Origin: Alkalicoccobacillus plakortidis
Lineage (GTDB): Bacteria > Bacillota > Bacilli > Bacillales > Bacillaceae_D
DNA: 64,000 bases
Assembly (NCBI RefSeq): GCF_023703085.1
Contig: NZ_JAMQJY010000002.1
Location: 62,001 to 126,000, forward strand
Direction of reading: 5' to 3'
Shown here: in pieces, positions 29,034 through 38,223 of the stretch
How positions within the stretch are numbered: position 1 is the stretch's first letter
Layout: each line of letters opens with the position of its first letter
Translations under genes and position numbers: made by a program
The notes under the pieces: generated by a model
Seen by the model: only the letters and a program-made list of their open reading frames with translations
Databases searched by the model: none
Told to the model about the DNA's origin: nothing

Positions 29034-29504
29034 TCAATCCCAAATAACAGGTCTAGGCACTTCCATTGTTCTTAAATAGTCTAATAATTGTCCTGTATGT
29101 ACAGATTCGTGGTAAGCAATACGCAACAGCATATCCCCAAGTTCTCTAATATACCCTTGTTTAGAACGATCGACTTTGATTAATTCTAGGTCAACATCTG
29201 AGTATGTTCGGATTGTACTTAAGAAATCATTACGATACTTTTTAGCAAACTCTAATTCATCTTGAACCGAATGATAAGGTCTCTCTGAAAAAGGAGAATC
29301 AAAAGATACGAGATCTCCTCTATTTAGAATAGCAAGATGATAATAATGCTCACTTTCAAGTACATGACGAATCATGTGTATACAACATAAAGCGTGTTCA
29401 TCTGGTTTCCAATAAAGCTTACTTTCAGGAATAGACGTCCAAACTTTAATACTTCTTCTTCTTACTTCTTCAAAATTAAGAACGATTAGTTCAGTACTTT
29501 TCAT
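29034..29504 (-). CDS. DinB-family (YfiT-like) putative metal-dependent enzyme
   Basis: A 156-residue four-helix-bundle protein. It has HMIRHVLESEHYYHLAIL (first metal His region, about 43-60) and the C-terminal LLRIAYHESVHTGQLLDYLR, which supplies the HxxxH pair typical of DinB proteins. The family includes bacillithiol-dependent transferases; the specific role is unknown. Confidence 0.88.
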   Translation of the reverse strand: MKSTELIVLNFEEVRRRSIKVWTSIPESKLYWKPDEHALCCIHMIRHVLESEHYYHLAILNRGDLVSFDSPFSERPYHSVQDELEFAKKYRNDFLSTIRTYSDVDLELIKVDRSKQGYIRELGDMLLRIAYHESVHTGQLLDYLRTMEVPRPVIWD

Positions 29505-29578
29505 ACGATCACTCCTGTTTTCATTTTATTATACACGAACAAACGTTCTGTAACAATACATTAAAGAAGGTGAAAATA

Positions 29579-30133
29579 ATGCACATAACACTTACAAAGC
29601 TCTTAAAAGAGTTAGAGAATAAAAATCTCACCTGGGCTATTGGTGGCTCTCTTATGCTTTCAATTCGCGGATTAAAAACGACACCAAATGATATTGATCT
29701 ATTGGTTACACAAAAAGACGCTCAAACCATTAGTGGCATTTTGGATTCAATGGGTACACGTTTAGATCCTATCTCTAGTCATCCAGTATTCACTTCTAGT
29801 TATTTTGCAAAGTATGAAGTAGATGGAGTAGGAATTGATGTGATGGCTGACTTTGGTGTGAAGCATAAAGCTGGTTTGTATGTTTGTCCTTTTGCTACTG
29901 ATTCAGTGACGACTATTCATGTTGTAGATGAATCACCGTGTCCGCTAAGTTCAATTGAAGATTGGTATGTTCTGTATTCGCTTATGCCTAATCGAGAGGG
30001 TAAAGTCGAGCTCATTGAGCATTATTTTAAGGAACATGGTGTATCGCAGCCTTTGTTGTTGGAACGCGCATTAGATCAGCCTCTTCCTTTAGAGATAAAA
30101 GATAAAATTAATCGTTTGCTTACGGATTTTTGA
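29579..30133 (+). CDS. Nucleotidyltransferase-fold protein
   Basis: 184 residues from ATG 29579, 8 bases after AAGAAGG; a GTG three codons upstream overlaps that site. WAIGGSLMLSIRG and TPNDIDLLV are the GGS and DxD motifs of the minimal nucleotidyltransferase fold, as in AbiEii and MNT proteins. No partner antitoxin or HEPN gene is adjacent, so a toxin-antitoxin role is not supported here. Confidence 0.75.
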   Translation: MHITLTKLLKELENKNLTWAIGGSLMLSIRGLKTTPNDIDLLVTQKDAQTISGILDSMGTRLDPISSHPVFTSSYFAKYEVDGVGIDVMADFGVKHKAGLYVCPFATDSVTTIHVVDESPCPLSSIEDWYVLYSLMPNREGKVELIEHYFKEHGVSQPLLLERALDQPLPLEIKDKINRLLTDF

Positions 30134-30486
30134 CTGTACTAAGATGTTCGTGAATTAATTTCCATTCACCGTCTAATAACACAAAAACATTCGTTGCTCT
30201 TCCGCTACCAGAAATGAATTCTCCATCTACATACCCAGAGTATTGATAGGTATACATGCAAGAAGCACTGTTATTATCTTTAGTAAGCCAAGTCACATCC
30301 TTTGCAGCGTAGACTTCATCATTAATATAATTCCAGCTTCCATTAAAATACTGTTCGATTTTTTCCAAGGTGTCACAAGTTTGGTCACTAAAGAAATAAA
30401 TTGCGTTTGGGTGCAGTAGCTTGGCGACTTCCTTAAAGTCATGTTGTGTTTGTTGCGTAAATATATTCATCTAATATAGAATCCAT
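30120..30486 (-). CDS. NTF2/SnoaL-like (DUF4440-type) protein, frameshifted near start
   Basis: The frame read without correction starts at 30470, but a better start is ATG 30486 behind AAGGAGAGG. It gives MDSILDEYIYATNT, then one extra A at about 30440 shifts to HDFKEVAKLLHPNAIYFF, so the interval is 122 codons plus one base. The remainder (MYTYQYSGYVDGEF...SGRATNVFVLLDGEWKLIHEHLS) is the DUF4440/SnoaL calcium-calmodulin-association-like fold. Enzymatic role unknown. Confidence 0.75.
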
Positions 30487-30510
30487 TGTGTCCTCTCCTT
30501 GTCTGTCTTC

Positions 30511-30668
30511 ATTTTTGAGCAACTCATGTCTGTTTTCGAGCATTTTTCAAAATTTTGAGCATTCCTCGTTTGTTTTGAGCATATACGATGTTTTTTTGAG
30601 CATTATTGTTATCTTTGAGCACCGTCTTTCATTTTTTGAGCACTTATCCTTTATTTTTGAGCATTTGC
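30511..30668. repeat. Phased intergenic array B2: 8 units of TTTTTGAGCA, about 20.3 bp apart
   Basis: Core G at 30517, 30538, 30557, 30577, 30598, 30617, 30638 and 30659 (steps 21,19,20,21,19,21,21). The consensus TTTTTGAGCA(T/C) equals that of array B1. It fills the whole gap between the stop of the nucleotidyltransferase gene (30671) and the start of the NTF2-like gene (30486), both on the minus strand, with GAGC on the plus strand. Confidence 0.88.
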
Positions 30669-30670
30669 AT

Positions 30671-31440
30671 TTAGCATTCAAGCCATTTTAAGCTGCGGTC
30701 TAGTCCGCTAAGTAATATTTGATTTGAACACTGACCATTTGAATGAAATAGTGTTTCTAACTCGCAAAAAAGAGTCTCATCAGGGAAATATCGTTTTAGA
30801 ATTTCTACATTTTCAAGATTTTTTGTGGACCAAGCTTTTGTCTTGCACATTAATCGTTAGATACAATCCTCTTATGATTCGTTTAATCATTGTTCTTTTT
30901 CTTAAAGATGAGATGTCAGGTGTAGTCAGAAGTTCTTTTTTATATCGGATCATCACGCCTCTAAAATCTCCATTTAGTGCTAAGCTGACTTGTTCATTAG
31001 GTTTCATGCGTGGCAATTGCTTGGCTCAAATCGATTCCAATTAAACATGTACACATATGTTTGAGCCAGAACCCCCATTCATATTTATTTTCTAGAGCTA
31101 CTACTTGCTTTAAAAAGCCAATATCATAGTCCACTTTTGTGATGATGTATTGAGTCTCTGCAAGAAGTGACTCCGTTCTAGACATTATCAACTCTTTCTC
31201 AGAACTATTTAAAACTGAGTAAACAATAACAGTCAAATCCAAATCTGATGATTCAACTTTCGCCTCTCCCCTACCAATACTTCCGTAAAGGTACACACTG
31301 TGCAGTTTGTTTTTCAGAAGCTCTTGCACCATCTCAGTAAAAGACTGGACAACAGGTCGAAAAGAGTCTTGGATATACGTTTTAGAGGTTGGATTAATGA
31401 TGTATCCATCTGAATCAGTACCAATTTTTGTTGGTAGCAT
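30671..31440 (-). CDS. Nucleotidyltransferase domain protein (two frameshifts)
   Basis: Start ATG 31440, 8 bases after AAAGGAG. Residues about 50-72 read SVYLYGSIGRGEAK...SDLDLTV, the GSxxxG and DxD signature of polymerase-beta-type nucleotidyltransferases (kanamycin/streptomycin adenylyltransferase-like). Two extra bases, at about 31018-31024 and 30838-30843 (an AAAA run), split the C-terminal half. Corrected, the protein runs on through MKPNEQVSLALNGDFRG and WSTKNLENVEILKRYFPDE to TAA at 30671, about 255 residues; the interval is 256 codons plus two bases. Antibiotic-modifying activity is possible but unproven. Confidence 0.75.
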
Positions 31441-31462
31441 ATCACGCACTCCTTTTAACTAT

Positions 31463-33196
31463 CTAAGGTAACCATAACTTCCTAAAATCCACATGACCAT
31501 ATGAGTGATGTGTGGCATTTTGAATAATGGGATCAATCGTTCTTGTAATAGTAGGATGGTAGAGAAAAACTAGATGTTTCTCATCTCTTAAAATCCTCTC
31601 CGTTTCAATGATAATCTGCTCTCTGTCGTTAAAGTTGTGCGCACCTTCAAATGCGTTTAATTGTTGTTTAATAAACTCTACTGTCTCTGTTTGCAAAAAT
31701 TGCATAATAGATAAGTGTTCGTTTCTAAATATACTCATAAAGGAGAGATGCCTATCTATTGAAAAAATCATCTTCATAAATAAAAGATCAACTTCATTCA
31801 TGATTGTTTGATCATAAAAATCTGTGTGTGAGATCGGCATTAATTTCAGATTGATTCCAACGTTTCCTGCTTCCTCAATAATCCATTTGGCCTCCACAGC
31901 TGTGAGTTCATTGTCTAGATACCCTAGCTTCATTTCCTCACCTGCATAATTTGCTTTAATTAACAATGTTGAGATGAGTTTTTGGTTTTTTTCTAAGTGT
32001 TTTGAACGCATCTCACTGAAACTGCTAGCTTCACATACATTTAACTGTAAGTCTTTAATCATTTTAGGTAGGTCCATTAAATGATAAATCGCTGTTCTAA
32101 GTAACGAATTTTTTAAAATAGTGTTCCTGTTTTGGTTAAATAATAGAAACACAACACATAAATCTTGCAGTGTTTGTTCTTCAATTTTTGTCTTGGATTT
32201 CTCAGGGTTGGACTGCAAGTACAGTACATTTGCAGCATCTTTTGAAACGGTATAAAAGTGAACCTCATCAATTAAAGCACGTTCTTTAAAATAGTGTTCA
32301 AAGGCTTGAAGAATAATTTTTGATTTTGAACGCTCTTTTAATAAAAACGGCCCCGTGCCAATCCATTCTTGTTCATTAAAAGGTGTGTTTGAAGGAAGAA
32401 TACAAAAAGTAGCAGTGGATAACATCTGTAGAAATAGTGAATTTCTCTTTTTTAAATGGATACTAACTTTGTAAGGAGTCTCACATTCTACTTTTTTGAT
32501 TGATTCTACTAACCATGCATATGCCTTGCTTTTTGTTTTAAGCCGTTCAACTGTGAATGCAACATCAAGGCTACTGAGCTTATCCATGTTATGAAAGTGA
32601 ACGTCTTTTCTTAGATAAAATGTGTAGATCAACTCTGATTGGTCTACTATGAAGTGATGTGCTAAGTGAGGAATAATACGATTTCGTTCTGAATCGTAGC
32701 AAACAAGTGTATCACCAAGTTGCTGTGTTAGATGCACTTCTAGGGCAATTGATACGTTTACTGGATCAAGCGTGGACACTTCGCGAGACTTAAACATATA
32801 AAGAATGTCTTTTGATATTGAATGACGCTTAAAACCAAATAATTTCTGAAACTCAGAAGCAGAAGATAACTGAATTAGCCATGACCTAGGTATAGGAAGT
32901 CTTAAAATAAAAGCAACCATATCTAAGTTACCAAGCTCCACATATTTCTTTATATATGCTTCAATTTCTTCTTTAAATGACTGGTTAAAAAGTAGAACTG
33001 AATAATTGCCACGGCCTCTTCCTGGAATGTAACGAAAATAACCATCTGCTTCTAGCTTGTTGAGTACTCTCTTCACATTTCTTCTTGTACAAAACCAGAG
33101 CTGTTCGAGGTCTTCATGCTTAAACGAGACTTTAAAATCCTTTTCTCTACTATGAATATAAGATCTTAAAACTAGATATTTCTCTTCCAACTCCAT
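31463..33196 (-). CDS. SgrR-like transcriptional regulator with solute-binding domain
   Basis: 577 residues from ATG 33196; an upstream open stretch to 33304 has no ribosome site. The N-terminal SgrR-type winged helix (about 1-85) contains HEDLEQLWFCTRRNVKRVLNKLE, and is followed by an SBP_bac_5 peptide/sugar-binding-like domain (STLDPVNVSIALEVHLTQQL, DVHFHNMDKLSSLDVAFTVERL, GTGPFLL). In E. coli SgrR activates an RNA/export response to sugar-phosphate stress beside setA. Here it faces an MFS exporter, a layout common in Bacilli. The ligand is unknown. Confidence 0.85.
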   Translation of the reverse strand: MELEEKYLVLRSYIHSREKDFKVSFKHEDLEQLWFCTRRNVKRVLNKLEADGYFRYIPGRGRGNYSVLLFNQSFKEEIEAYIKKYVELGNLDMVAFILRLPIPRSWLIQLSSASEFQKLFGFKRHSISKDILYMFKSREVSTLDPVNVSIALEVHLTQQLGDTLVCYDSERNRIIPHLAHHFIVDQSELIYTFYLRKDVHFHNMDKLSSLDVAFTVERLKTKSKAYAWLVESIKKVECETPYKVSIHLKKRNSLFLQMLSTATFCILPSNTPFNEQEWIGTGPFLLKERSKSKIILQAFEHYFKERALIDEVHFYTVSKDAANVLYLQSNPEKSKTKIEEQTLQDLCVVFLLFNQNRNTILKNSLLRTAIYHLMDLPKMIKDLQLNVCEASSFSEMRSKHLEKNQKLISTLLIKANYAGEEMKLGYLDNELTAVEAKWIIEEAGNVGINLKLMPISHTDFYDQTIMNEVDLLFMKMIFSIDRHLSFMSIFRNEHLSIMQFLQTETVEFIKQQLNAFEGAHNFNDREQIIIETERILRDEKHLVFLYHPTITRTIDPIIQNATHHSYGHVDFRKLWLP

Positions 33197-33263
33197 CACC
33201 TCTCTAAAAGGGGACATTAATAGCTTAATTCTACCCTTTTTACCTCTTTTTAGAAAGAAGATA

Positions 33264-33285
33264 ATAGTGATAGATCCATCACTAT
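33264..33285. promoter_or_regulatory. Inverted repeat, candidate operator between sgrR-like and MFS genes
   Basis: A perfect 8-bp inverted repeat ATAGTGAT-n6-ATCACTAT in the roughly 110-base divergent intergenic region. Position suggests binding by the SgrR-like regulator; this is inference. Confidence 0.5.
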
Positions 33286-33305
33286 ATCGAATGGGGAGCT
33301 GCAAA

Positions 33306-34517
33306 ATGGTTCACACAAAACTCAATCATATTTATAATTACATTGCCTATTTTCTAGGCACAATTCTGTTCAAGCTTGGGGATAAAATCTATTTGATTGC
33401 TATTCCATGGCTTGTCTATGACCTAACAAAATCTTCAGCTAACATGGGGATGATGTTCCTGGTACAAACACTACCTCTCATTTTCATCTCACCAATCGCT
33501 TGGATGCTCGCTGATCGCTTCTCTCGTAAAAAAATGATGATATTCTGTGCAGTGATTCAAGGGTGCTTAGTTCTAGTGATTCCTCTCTTGCAGCACATGG
33601 ACTTATTAAAAATTGGGTTTATCTATGTTTTAGGTTTTTTCATTGCAAGTGCTGGTGCATGCTTTAATGTAACCAATGGTACAATCATTCCACAGTTATT
33701 TTCAAAACATCAGTTAATGCGCGTTAACTCAATTTTTCAATTCATTGATACAAGCTCTGTTTTATTTGGCAGCGTGTTAGCCGGAGTTCTGATTAGCCTA
33801 ATTGGAATTCAGCCTCTGTTTGTCATTGTTGGAGTGTCCTACTTTCCAATCATCTTGTCCTTACTTATGCTAACTCTACGACATTCCTCTGATCACCCTA
33901 TCAAAACAACTGGATGGCAATCATTAAAAGAAGGCGCTCATTATCTCTGGAATCATTCCGTTTTACGCTCATTAACATGGCTCATTTTTATTGTAAATAT
34001 GGCAAATGGAGCTTTAGTTAGTATGTTGGTTTTTTTCTCACGTGATGAACTTGCGATTACTTCAACGGAAATGGGTTGGGTATATGCTGGTGCAGCAATT
34101 GCTCAAGTAGCAGGTATCCTGTTGTTGAATCTAATGAATAAGAAGAATCATCCATTAAATTTGATGGTTACTACACTTATTATTAGTGCTTTAGGCATTG
34201 TAGGTACAGCTTTGAGTTGGAATTGGATTAGTTTGATGATCTGCATCGCTATTCAAAGTGCACCAGTTATCATGTTTAACGTATTAAATAAGACCTTTAG
34301 ACAACAAATTGTCCCTTCCTTTATCCTAGGTAGAGTGAACGGAATAATCATGATGATTAGCCTCGCTTCTCTACCATTAGCGGGATTTGTTACTGGCATT
34401 CTCTCTGAGTTAATAAATATTCGATGGATCTTTTTAACATTAGGTATTATTTCAATGTTAACAGTTATTCGATTTAGATCATTAGGTACTCAAAAAGCTA
34501 ACGTCATTGCTTCTTAA
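33306..34517 (+). CDS. MFS exporter
   Basis: 403 residues from ATG 33306 (MVHTKLNHIYNYIAYFLG), chosen for GGGGAG 7-8 bases upstream. About 12 helices with the MFS motif-A-like loop WMLADRFSRKKMMIFC (about 70-85). It resembles the MFS_3/enterobactin-exporter-like group (EntS type) of efflux carriers. Divergent from the SgrR-like regulator, which probably controls it. Confidence 0.85.
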   Translation: MVHTKLNHIYNYIAYFLGTILFKLGDKIYLIAIPWLVYDLTKSSANMGMMFLVQTLPLIFISPIAWMLADRFSRKKMMIFCAVIQGCLVLVIPLLQHMDLLKIGFIYVLGFFIASAGACFNVTNGTIIPQLFSKHQLMRVNSIFQFIDTSSVLFGSVLAGVLISLIGIQPLFVIVGVSYFPIILSLLMLTLRHSSDHPIKTTGWQSLKEGAHYLWNHSVLRSLTWLIFIVNMANGALVSMLVFFSRDELAITSTEMGWVYAGAAIAQVAGILLLNLMNKKNHPLNLMVTTLIISALGIVGTALSWNWISLMICIAIQSAPVIMFNVLNKTFRQQIVPSFILGRVNGIIMMISLASLPLAGFVTGILSELINIRWIFLTLGIISMLTVIRFRSLGTQKANVIAS

Positions 34518-34590
34518 TAACAAGTAACATGCAACCTCTTGAACATAAATGACGTAGATGAGTTTATACATATGTAGGGAGGCGCTTAAA

Positions 34591-35379
34591 ATGGAGACAG
34601 TTCGTAAGCCTTGGCGTTCTTTTTTATTCTTTATGTTTTTAGGTGTTCTTGCCGTATTAACGTTGCTGCCGATGTATATAGAGATTATTCCTGAGCAATT
34701 GGCTGAGTTTGGAATTCCATTAACGATTCCGGTTCACGTTATCGCGTTGCTCTCTTTGATTAATCCACTGCTTTTTATTATCGTTGGTTTAGTTGTGGGG
34801 CATTTACTCGCTAGTCGAACTGGTCTTGTTTCTTTTGTTTATGAGACGGATCGATTTAGACGACCTTTTTGGAGTCGATTGGTTAAAGTGCTCAAACCAT
34901 CGATTCTCCTTGGAGTTCTGGGCGGTATCATTGTCATGAGTGTTGAGTTTCTTATTCAACCTCTACTCCCGTCAGAGTTACAAATGGTTGGTGCTAGCGG
35001 CTCTCTAAGTCTGATTGATTTTGCCTCAAGAATGCTCTATGGCGGGGTTGCAGAAGAACTGATGCTCCGATGGGGAGTTATGACATTGCTTGCTTTTCTT
35101 TTGTGGAAAATTTTCAGTCGTAAGAAGCTGCAGCCATCGCCTCTTTTGATGTGGATCAGTATCGTTCTTTCCGCATTGCTTTTTGCCATTGGTCATTTTG
35201 GTGCGACTGCGGCCATAACAGAGATAACTGGAATTGTGCTCTTCCGAATGCTATTTTTAAATGGGTTTCTTGGGTTAATCTATGGGTTGCTTTTTTGGAA
35301 AAAAGGACTTGAAGCCGCAATGATTGCACATCTGGTTACCCATATCACTTTAATTGTGATTACTTTCATATTTTTATAA
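34591..35379 (+). CDS. CPBP family intramembrane protease (Abi/CAAX type)
   Basis: 262 residues from ATG 34591 behind AGGGAGGC. About eight helices. Catalytic motifs are GGVAEELMLRWG (EExxxR, about 151-162), ALLFAIGHFG (FxxxH) and the last HLVTHITLI. The family includes self-immunity proteins of bacteriocin systems and regulated proteases, but no bacteriocin is evident nearby. Terminator follows. Confidence 0.88.
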   Translation: METVRKPWRSFLFFMFLGVLAVLTLLPMYIEIIPEQLAEFGIPLTIPVHVIALLSLINPLLFIIVGLVVGHLLASRTGLVSFVYETDRFRRPFWSRLVKVLKPSILLGVLGGIIVMSVEFLIQPLLPSELQMVGASGSLSLIDFASRMLYGGVAEELMLRWGVMTLLAFLLWKIFSRKKLQPSPLLMWISIVLSALLFAIGHFGATAAITEITGIVLFRMLFLNGFLGLIYGLLFWKKGLEAAMIAHLVTHITLIVITFIFL

Positions 35380-35433
35380 CTAACTCATCCCTACAACCAA
35401 TATCGTTAGTAGGGATGAGTTAGTTATTTTTTT
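35378..35433 (+). terminator. Rho-independent terminator, bidirectional
   Basis: 17-bp stem AACTAACTCATCCCTAC / GTAGGGATGAGTTAGTT then ATTTTTTT, between the CPBP gene and the convergent small gene. Confidence 0.9.
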
Positions 35434-35651
35434 ATGTGAGTGTCATAAAAATCGATTGATTTATATAGAAGAAAACCTGATATAGCTATAGAGACAAAGA
35501 TTAAAACAAAAAGTCCCACGCTAAGTGCACTTCGGTCGATGATCGTATTCATAACTATTGGCTCACCATATTTAAAATAAGCAACAAAACTCATTCCTAT
35601 TTGTAGCATAAGGGTAAACAATATACTTGCAACAAATGATAAAACAATCAC
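35424..35651 (-). CDS. Two-span membrane protein of unknown function
   Basis: A 75-residue ORF with helices at about 4-26 and 45-66 and a charged C-terminus; its end overlaps the terminator. No family recognised. Confidence 0.5.
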   Translation of the reverse strand: MIVLSFVASILFTLMLQIGMSFVAYFKYGEPIVMNTIIDRSALSVGLFVLIFVSIAISGFLLYKSIDFYDTHIKK

Positions 35652-35692
35652 AAGTAAAAATTGAATTAAAAATCTAAAGATATGTAAACCTC

Positions 35693-36172
35693 CTAAATAG
35701 ACGATAAGTGCTTCATAAACTGAACACGGTCTTGCCCATCTCCATCATAGTTTGAGGTGACCGCTATTCCATCTATCCATTTATCACCTTCACACATTTC
35801 AAATCCCATTTTTTGATGATAGGCAATTGAGTTAGTGTTTTGTGGCGAGGTGATACATCTTACCGTGTTACGTCCTTCTTTTTGAACCACGTCATAAAAC
35901 TGCTAATAGAGTCTTTGACCAATCTTCTGCTTACGATGATCTGGATGGACACCAACAAAATGAATATAGGCCTCATTGTCATTTGTTTGTGAGAGGAATC
36001 CAATCAGAAACCCTACCATCTTCTCATTATTTTCTATTATAAAACTCGTTTCATTAAAATGATGGAAAAATAGTCTTGGCAGCATGTGAGACATCTCTCG
36101 TCCTCCCCACCATTCATTAACAACTGGTAGAATTTGCTCTTGATCATAACTATCTATTGTTCGAATTAACAT
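35693..36172 (-). pseudogene. GNAT acetyltransferase with in-frame amber codon
   Basis: Both halves are in one frame. The first reads from MLIRTIDSYDQEQILP to VGVHPDHRKQKIGQRLY, the acetyl-CoA loop; a TAG at 35903-35905 follows. The second continues QFYDVVQKEGRNTVRCITSPQNTNSIAYHQKMGFEM, the normal C-terminus. Unlike the other broken genes here this is a substitution, so it may be a true nonsense mutation. Otherwise a 159-residue GNAT of unknown substrate. Confidence 0.8.
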
Positions 36173-36185
36173 GTGTTACCCCCCT

Positions 36186-37127
36186 CTACTTTAAGCACAC
36201 TTCATATTCTTTTAACATGGACTCAAGTTCGGTTGCAAAAGTGCTTGCCTGATCTGTTTGGGTCATTTCATCTCCGTTGATAAGAGGTAGCCTATGATAG
36301 ATTTTCCCTTTAGGCACAACGTATCCAGTCCCCGTTATCGTTTCTGAGACGTGTATACGATTCGGCTCAAATAAAAGCGCCTGGATAATGGAACGAGCCT
36401 TTGCATTAGGTGACTGAATTAACTGGGCTGTCACTTGGGCATCAATTAAAAAAGAGAAATCCTGTTTCACAGAAAACCAGTGAAGGTGAACTGCTTCTGC
36501 AAGTAACCGGTCAGCAGCTTTTAACATCGGTGCGTGCATATACGTATGGTCTTTTACAATAATGGATAAAAGCCACTCTGCTGTCTGCTGATCTGTTGAG
36601 ATGCCTTTCTCCGTACAACTGAGATTTGTCAGTATTTCGCTTGGATCTCTATTTAGATCACTCATCATATATGTATCTCTTATGAAGCTGTCTAGATGAT
36701 CCAGTCCTAGTACTAAGTCCGTACCTGTTAATGGCGACTGATTTGTTAACAAATGACAGACATCATCCGTTGAGATACCTGCTTTTTTTAAGCGACTACT
36801 AATATCGTTGCTTTGTATGTATTTGAGAGTCAGTTGATGGTGATTGTAGCCTAATGTTCTCTCAACAGCGTGGGAAAATGGGAGATGGCCAATATCGTGC
36901 AAAAGTGCCGAAGCTCTCAATAAATGATGTTCAGGGAAAAAATATGCAGCCAGCTTCCAAACCCCAATTGTATGTTCAAATCGTGAATGAGTTACTGGTG
37001 AAACAAATGACCCTGCACCGTAATGAGCTAGGTGCTTTAAACGTCTAAGGTATGAAGATTGAATTAAGTCTAGTTCCAGAGGGGTAGGTTGTATACCAGG
37101 GTATAGCGGTTCGTTTCTAACATTCAT
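36186..37127 (-). CDS. HD-domain phosphohydrolase
   Basis: About 313 residues from MNVRNEPLYPG (ATG 37127, with AAGGAG 8 bases upstream; ATG 37130 also possible). HD motifs are HSRFEHTIGVWKLA (about 47-60), ASALLHDIGHLPFSHAVE (about 72-89) and GLDHLDSFIRDTY, as in dNTPase/YwfO-like HD proteins. The N-terminus LRRLKHL...GAGSFVSPVTHSRFEHTIGV is typical of dGTPase relatives. The start overlaps the end of the GNAT gene upstream, so the two are coupled. Confidence 0.85.
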   Translation of the reverse strand: MNVRNEPLYPGIQPTPLELDLIQSSYLRRLKHLAHYGAGSFVSPVTHSRFEHTIGVWKLAAYFFPEHHLLRASALLHDIGHLPFSHAVERTLGYNHHQLTLKYIQSNDISSRLKKAGISTDDVCHLLTNQSPLTGTDLVLGLDHLDSFIRDTYMMSDLNRDPSEILTNLSCTEKGISTDQQTAEWLLSIIVKDHTYMHAPMLKAADRLLAEAVHLHWFSVKQDFSFLIDAQVTAQLIQSPNAKARSIIQALLFEPNRIHVSETITGTGYVVPKGKIYHRLPLINGDEMTQTDQASTFATELESMLKEYEVCLK

Positions 37128-37584
37128 CATATTTTCTCCTTTGAGAGAGTAATTTTTCAAAATAGATACAGTTATGCTTTCGTTGAACTTCATGATACCC
37201 ACACGTTTTATAAAGGTGGATCGCACTGTGCCAATGATCACTCGTTTCCACAATCAGTTTAGAATAACTTTGCTTGTGGGCTTCATTTTCCAAATGACTG
37301 ATCATGCGTTTAGCAAAACCTTGATTGCGCCATTGTATGTCTACTGATACCCGTTCAATTCCTACTACATGGTTTGAGCGCTTTGTTAAAGCCCCAGTGC
37401 ACACTACTTCACCTTGTTTTTCTCCGATAAATAGTTTTCTATCTTCACCATTATAGCTCATTAATAGATCTTGCAAGTCTGTATTATAAGTAGTATCGAA
37501 CACAGAGAAACGCTCTTTTAATCCATCTAAAATAATAGATTTAGCCTTTTCGACTGTTTGAAGAGAGACCAGCTTGATTCTCAT
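37117..37584 (-). CDS. GNAT family acetyltransferase
   Basis: A 155-residue GNAT: RVSVDIQWRNQGFAKRMISHLENEA (acetyl-CoA loop, about 78-102; Gln/Gly replaces the usual second Arg/Gly pair) and IHLYKTCGYHEVQR at the C-terminus. Its last codons contain the ribosome site and start of the HD-domain gene. Substrate unknown. Confidence 0.82.
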   Translation of the reverse strand: MRIKLVSLQTVEKAKSIILDGLKERFSVFDTTYNTDLQDLLMSYNGEDRKLFIGEKQGEVVCTGALTKRSNHVVGIERVSVDIQWRNQGFAKRMISHLENEAHKQSYSKLIVETSDHWHSAIHLYKTCGYHEVQRKHNCIYFEKLLSQRRKYDEC

Positions 37585-37635
37585 AAAAGCATCGCCCCTT
37601 TTCCATGATAAGTACCAGAAAACCTACCAATCAGT

Positions 37636-37667
37636 AAAAAATGCAGTGAGCTTAGGTCCACTGCATT
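37636..37667 (-). terminator. Rho-independent terminator after the GrpB-like gene
   Basis: AATGCAGTG / CACTGCATT stem with 10-base loop, then TTTTT on the minus strand, placed a few bases after TAA 37674. Confidence 0.8.
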
Positions 37668-37673
37668 GTTCTT

Positions 37674-38179
37674 TTATAAACGGTTTATGAAGTCTTTAAA
37701 ATGTTTAGACTGTAATACCGTCTCTATAAATAATGATTTTCTCTCTCGATACTTATCCATTAATCTACCTTCATACTCAAGCTTTAACTTATTATATTTT
37801 GCTTGAATATCAGGGTTTTGCTTTAGATATTCTGTTAGTTGCCAAAAATGATCAACCTCTGAATCAATTACAGTTAATTGAATCCCTATATCAAGCTCAT
37901 CCTGACATTCAAAAGCTGAAAAAAGGACGTTTGTGAGCTCCCTGTATTTAATTGATAAAGGTTCAATAAAGCTCGTTTTGCTGATTGAAAGTGCTCCTGT
38001 TTTACTCTAACTTGTAAGTCGATATCACCTTTTGTGATGGCATGATCTATAGCTGTGCTTCCAACGTGATAGATGTCTGCAGCAGGAACAGCTTCTTGTA
38101 TCTGTACTGTATACTTTGTGAGCATTCTTTTTAAAATGGTTTGATCGACTTTTTTCAGATAAAAGATCTCTTGATTCAT
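37674..38179 (-). CDS. GrpB/UPF0157 nucleotidyltransferase-like protein (one-base frameshift)
   Basis: Start ATG 38179 behind GAGGGA. The first frame carries IYHVGSTAIDHAITKGDIDLQVRV, the GrpB/UPF0157 signature (GSTA...K..IDI). After SFF at about 37918 a missing T in a T6 run shifts the frame; the continuation SAFECQDELDIGIQLTV...YRERKSLFIETVL ends at 37674. The interval is 169 codons minus one base, a normal family length. Biochemical role unknown. Confidence 0.82.
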
Positions 38180-38223
38180 ACCATCCCTCACTTATCGGTA
38201 ACTAAACAAATAGACATTAATTA

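Noticed and set aside
29579-30133. Toxin of an AbiE-like toxin-antitoxin pair
   Set aside because: Fold motifs fit, but there is no adjacent antitoxin-like regulator; neighbours are a DinB and an NTF2-like gene.
30724-31044. Plus-strand 106-codon ORF and minus-strand 67-codon ORF as separate genes
   Set aside because: The minus-strand frames join into one nucleotidyltransferase after two single-base corrections; the plus ORF is antisense to it.
34591-35379. Bacteriocin immunity system around the CPBP protease
   Set aside because: No double-glycine peptide, ABC exporter or histidine kinase nearby.
37733-37936. 67-codon plus-strand ORF
   Set aside because: Antisense to the frameshifted 3' half of the GrpB-like gene.
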